Assembly: GCA_047631875.1 (NCBI GenBank) | Contig: JBLIAZ010000153.1 | Location: 1 to 6,426, forward strand | Reading direction: 5' to 3' | DNA length: 6,426 nt | Source of the DNA: JBLIAZ01 sp047631875 | GTDB taxonomy: Bacteria > Bacteroidota > Bacteroidia > Flavobacteriales_C > GCA-002722245 | Part shown: one piece after another, positions 6,016 to 6,426 of the stretch | How positions within the stretch are numbered: position 1 is the first letter of the stretch | How the letters are laid out: every line of letters begins with the position of its first letter | Made by a program: the position numbers and the translations under genes | Notes under the pieces: generated by a model | The model's database searches: none | Seen by the model: the letters and a program-made list of their open reading frames with translations, nothing else | What the model was told of the DNA's origin: nothing

Positions 6016-6426
6016 ATGATAAAGTCATTGTTTTTCGCAACAATTTTGATAAGTGTGTTTTCATGCAGTAGTAGTCACTGTGAATCAAAAATAGAATGTG
6101 AAACACAAGTTGTTTTAAAAATTGAAGGAAAGAACGAAGGGCAATATGTGGTGGAAAAACGTTTGACAAGAGATCGACAGGCGATTGACACTTTAAGTTT
6201 AGATGAGTCAGGAGAATTGAAGTTTGGACTTGATGTGGAAAAAATAGAAATTTATTCCATTAGAAACTTGAATAAACAAAGTGAAATAATTTTTATAGTA
6301 AACAAAGGTGACCAGATTACAATCAACGCTAAATCAGATAACATTGGAGGTAGTTTTAGCCTTAAAGGGACTAAAGAAAATGAAAGTCTTAATGGGTTTA
6401 TTGGTCATGAAAGGTTGTTTCAAGCT
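6016..6426 (+). CDS. DUF4369-like lipoprotein, probable TlpA/thioredoxin-family protein; 3' end outside window
   Basis: The frame is open for 137 codons to the window edge. Residues 1-17 are a lipoprotein signal peptide: Lys3, a hydrophobic core and the lipobox VFSC with Cys17 as the acylated residue. No acidic surface-export signal follows the Cys, so a periplasm-facing anchor is more likely than surface display. Residues 32-127 look like the beta-rich DUF4369 domain that precedes a thioredoxin-like domain in many Bacteroidota lipoproteins: VVLKIEGKNEGQYVVEK, then IDTLSLDESGELKF (57-70), then IIFIVNKGDQITI (91-103), FSLKGTKENESL (114-125). The CxxC thioredoxin domain, if present, lies beyond the window, so a redox function is inferred from domain pairing only. 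Two further Cys (22 and 28) lie close to the lipidated one. The ATG is 6 nt after the phosphorylase stop, so it is probably in the same transcript. Confidence 0.8.
   Translation, partial: MIKSLFFATILISVFSCSSSHCESKIECETQVVLKIEGKNEGQYVVEKRLTRDRQAIDTLSLDESGELKFGLDVEKIEIYSIRNLNKQSEIIFIVNKGDQITINAKSDNIGGSFSLKGTKENESLNGFIGHERLFQA

Noticed and set aside
1..6426. Search for a defence system, mobile element, CRISPR array or RNA gene
   Set aside because: All well-supported frames are housekeeping or envelope genes; I saw no direct-repeat arrays, terminal inverted repeats, transposase, integrase or tRNA-like segment. The helicase has no partner gene suggesting a defence role.

Overview
The window looks like chromosomal housekeeping DNA from a member of the Bacteroidota, most likely Flavobacteriales or a relative. 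The evidence is the high A+T content, a DUF3822 gene beside rsmD, an LpxK and a trimeric-type purine nucleoside phosphorylase typical of the phylum, a DUF4369-like lipoprotein, starts without Shine-Dalgarno sequences, and a good match to the Bacteroidota promoter pattern (TTTG, about 20 nt, TAnnTTTG). I see no insertion sequence, phage gene, tRNA, rRNA, CRISPR array or toxin/defence module. No stretch over 100 bases lacks a gene or candidate ORF.

Layout. Positions 1-2516 hold three tightly packed minus-strand genes. In transcription order they are an unrecognised 409-aa membrane protein with a pseudopilin-like C-terminal half, a DUF3822 protein, and the 5' part of rsmD (16S rRNA guanine-N2 methyltransferase), which runs off the left edge. 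Their ends touch or overlap, so they probably form one operon. An 86-bp divergent intergenic region (2517-2602) separates them from a plus-strand series: a RecD/Dda-type SF1 helicase (TTG start), a possible 35-codon small ORF, lpxK (lipid A 4'-kinase), a purine nucleoside phosphorylase whose start overlaps the lpxK end by 29 nt, and the 5' part of a lipoprotein gene that runs off the right edge.

How the genes relate. The plus-strand genes serve different jobs (DNA repair or replication, outer-membrane lipid A synthesis, purine salvage, envelope redox or stress), so their packing looks like ordinary co-transcription rather than one pathway. The most interesting part is the minus-strand pair: a three-helix membrane protein whose last helix and following domain resemble a pseudopilin, directly coupled to a DUF3822 gene that may have an actin-like (PilM-like) fold. 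That could be a reduced pilus- or secretion-like membrane module, but this is a hypothesis. Other points worth checking are a promoter placed so close to the lpxK start that the mRNA could be leaderless, and an Asp in the phosphorylase where the human enzyme has the specificity-setting Asn243.
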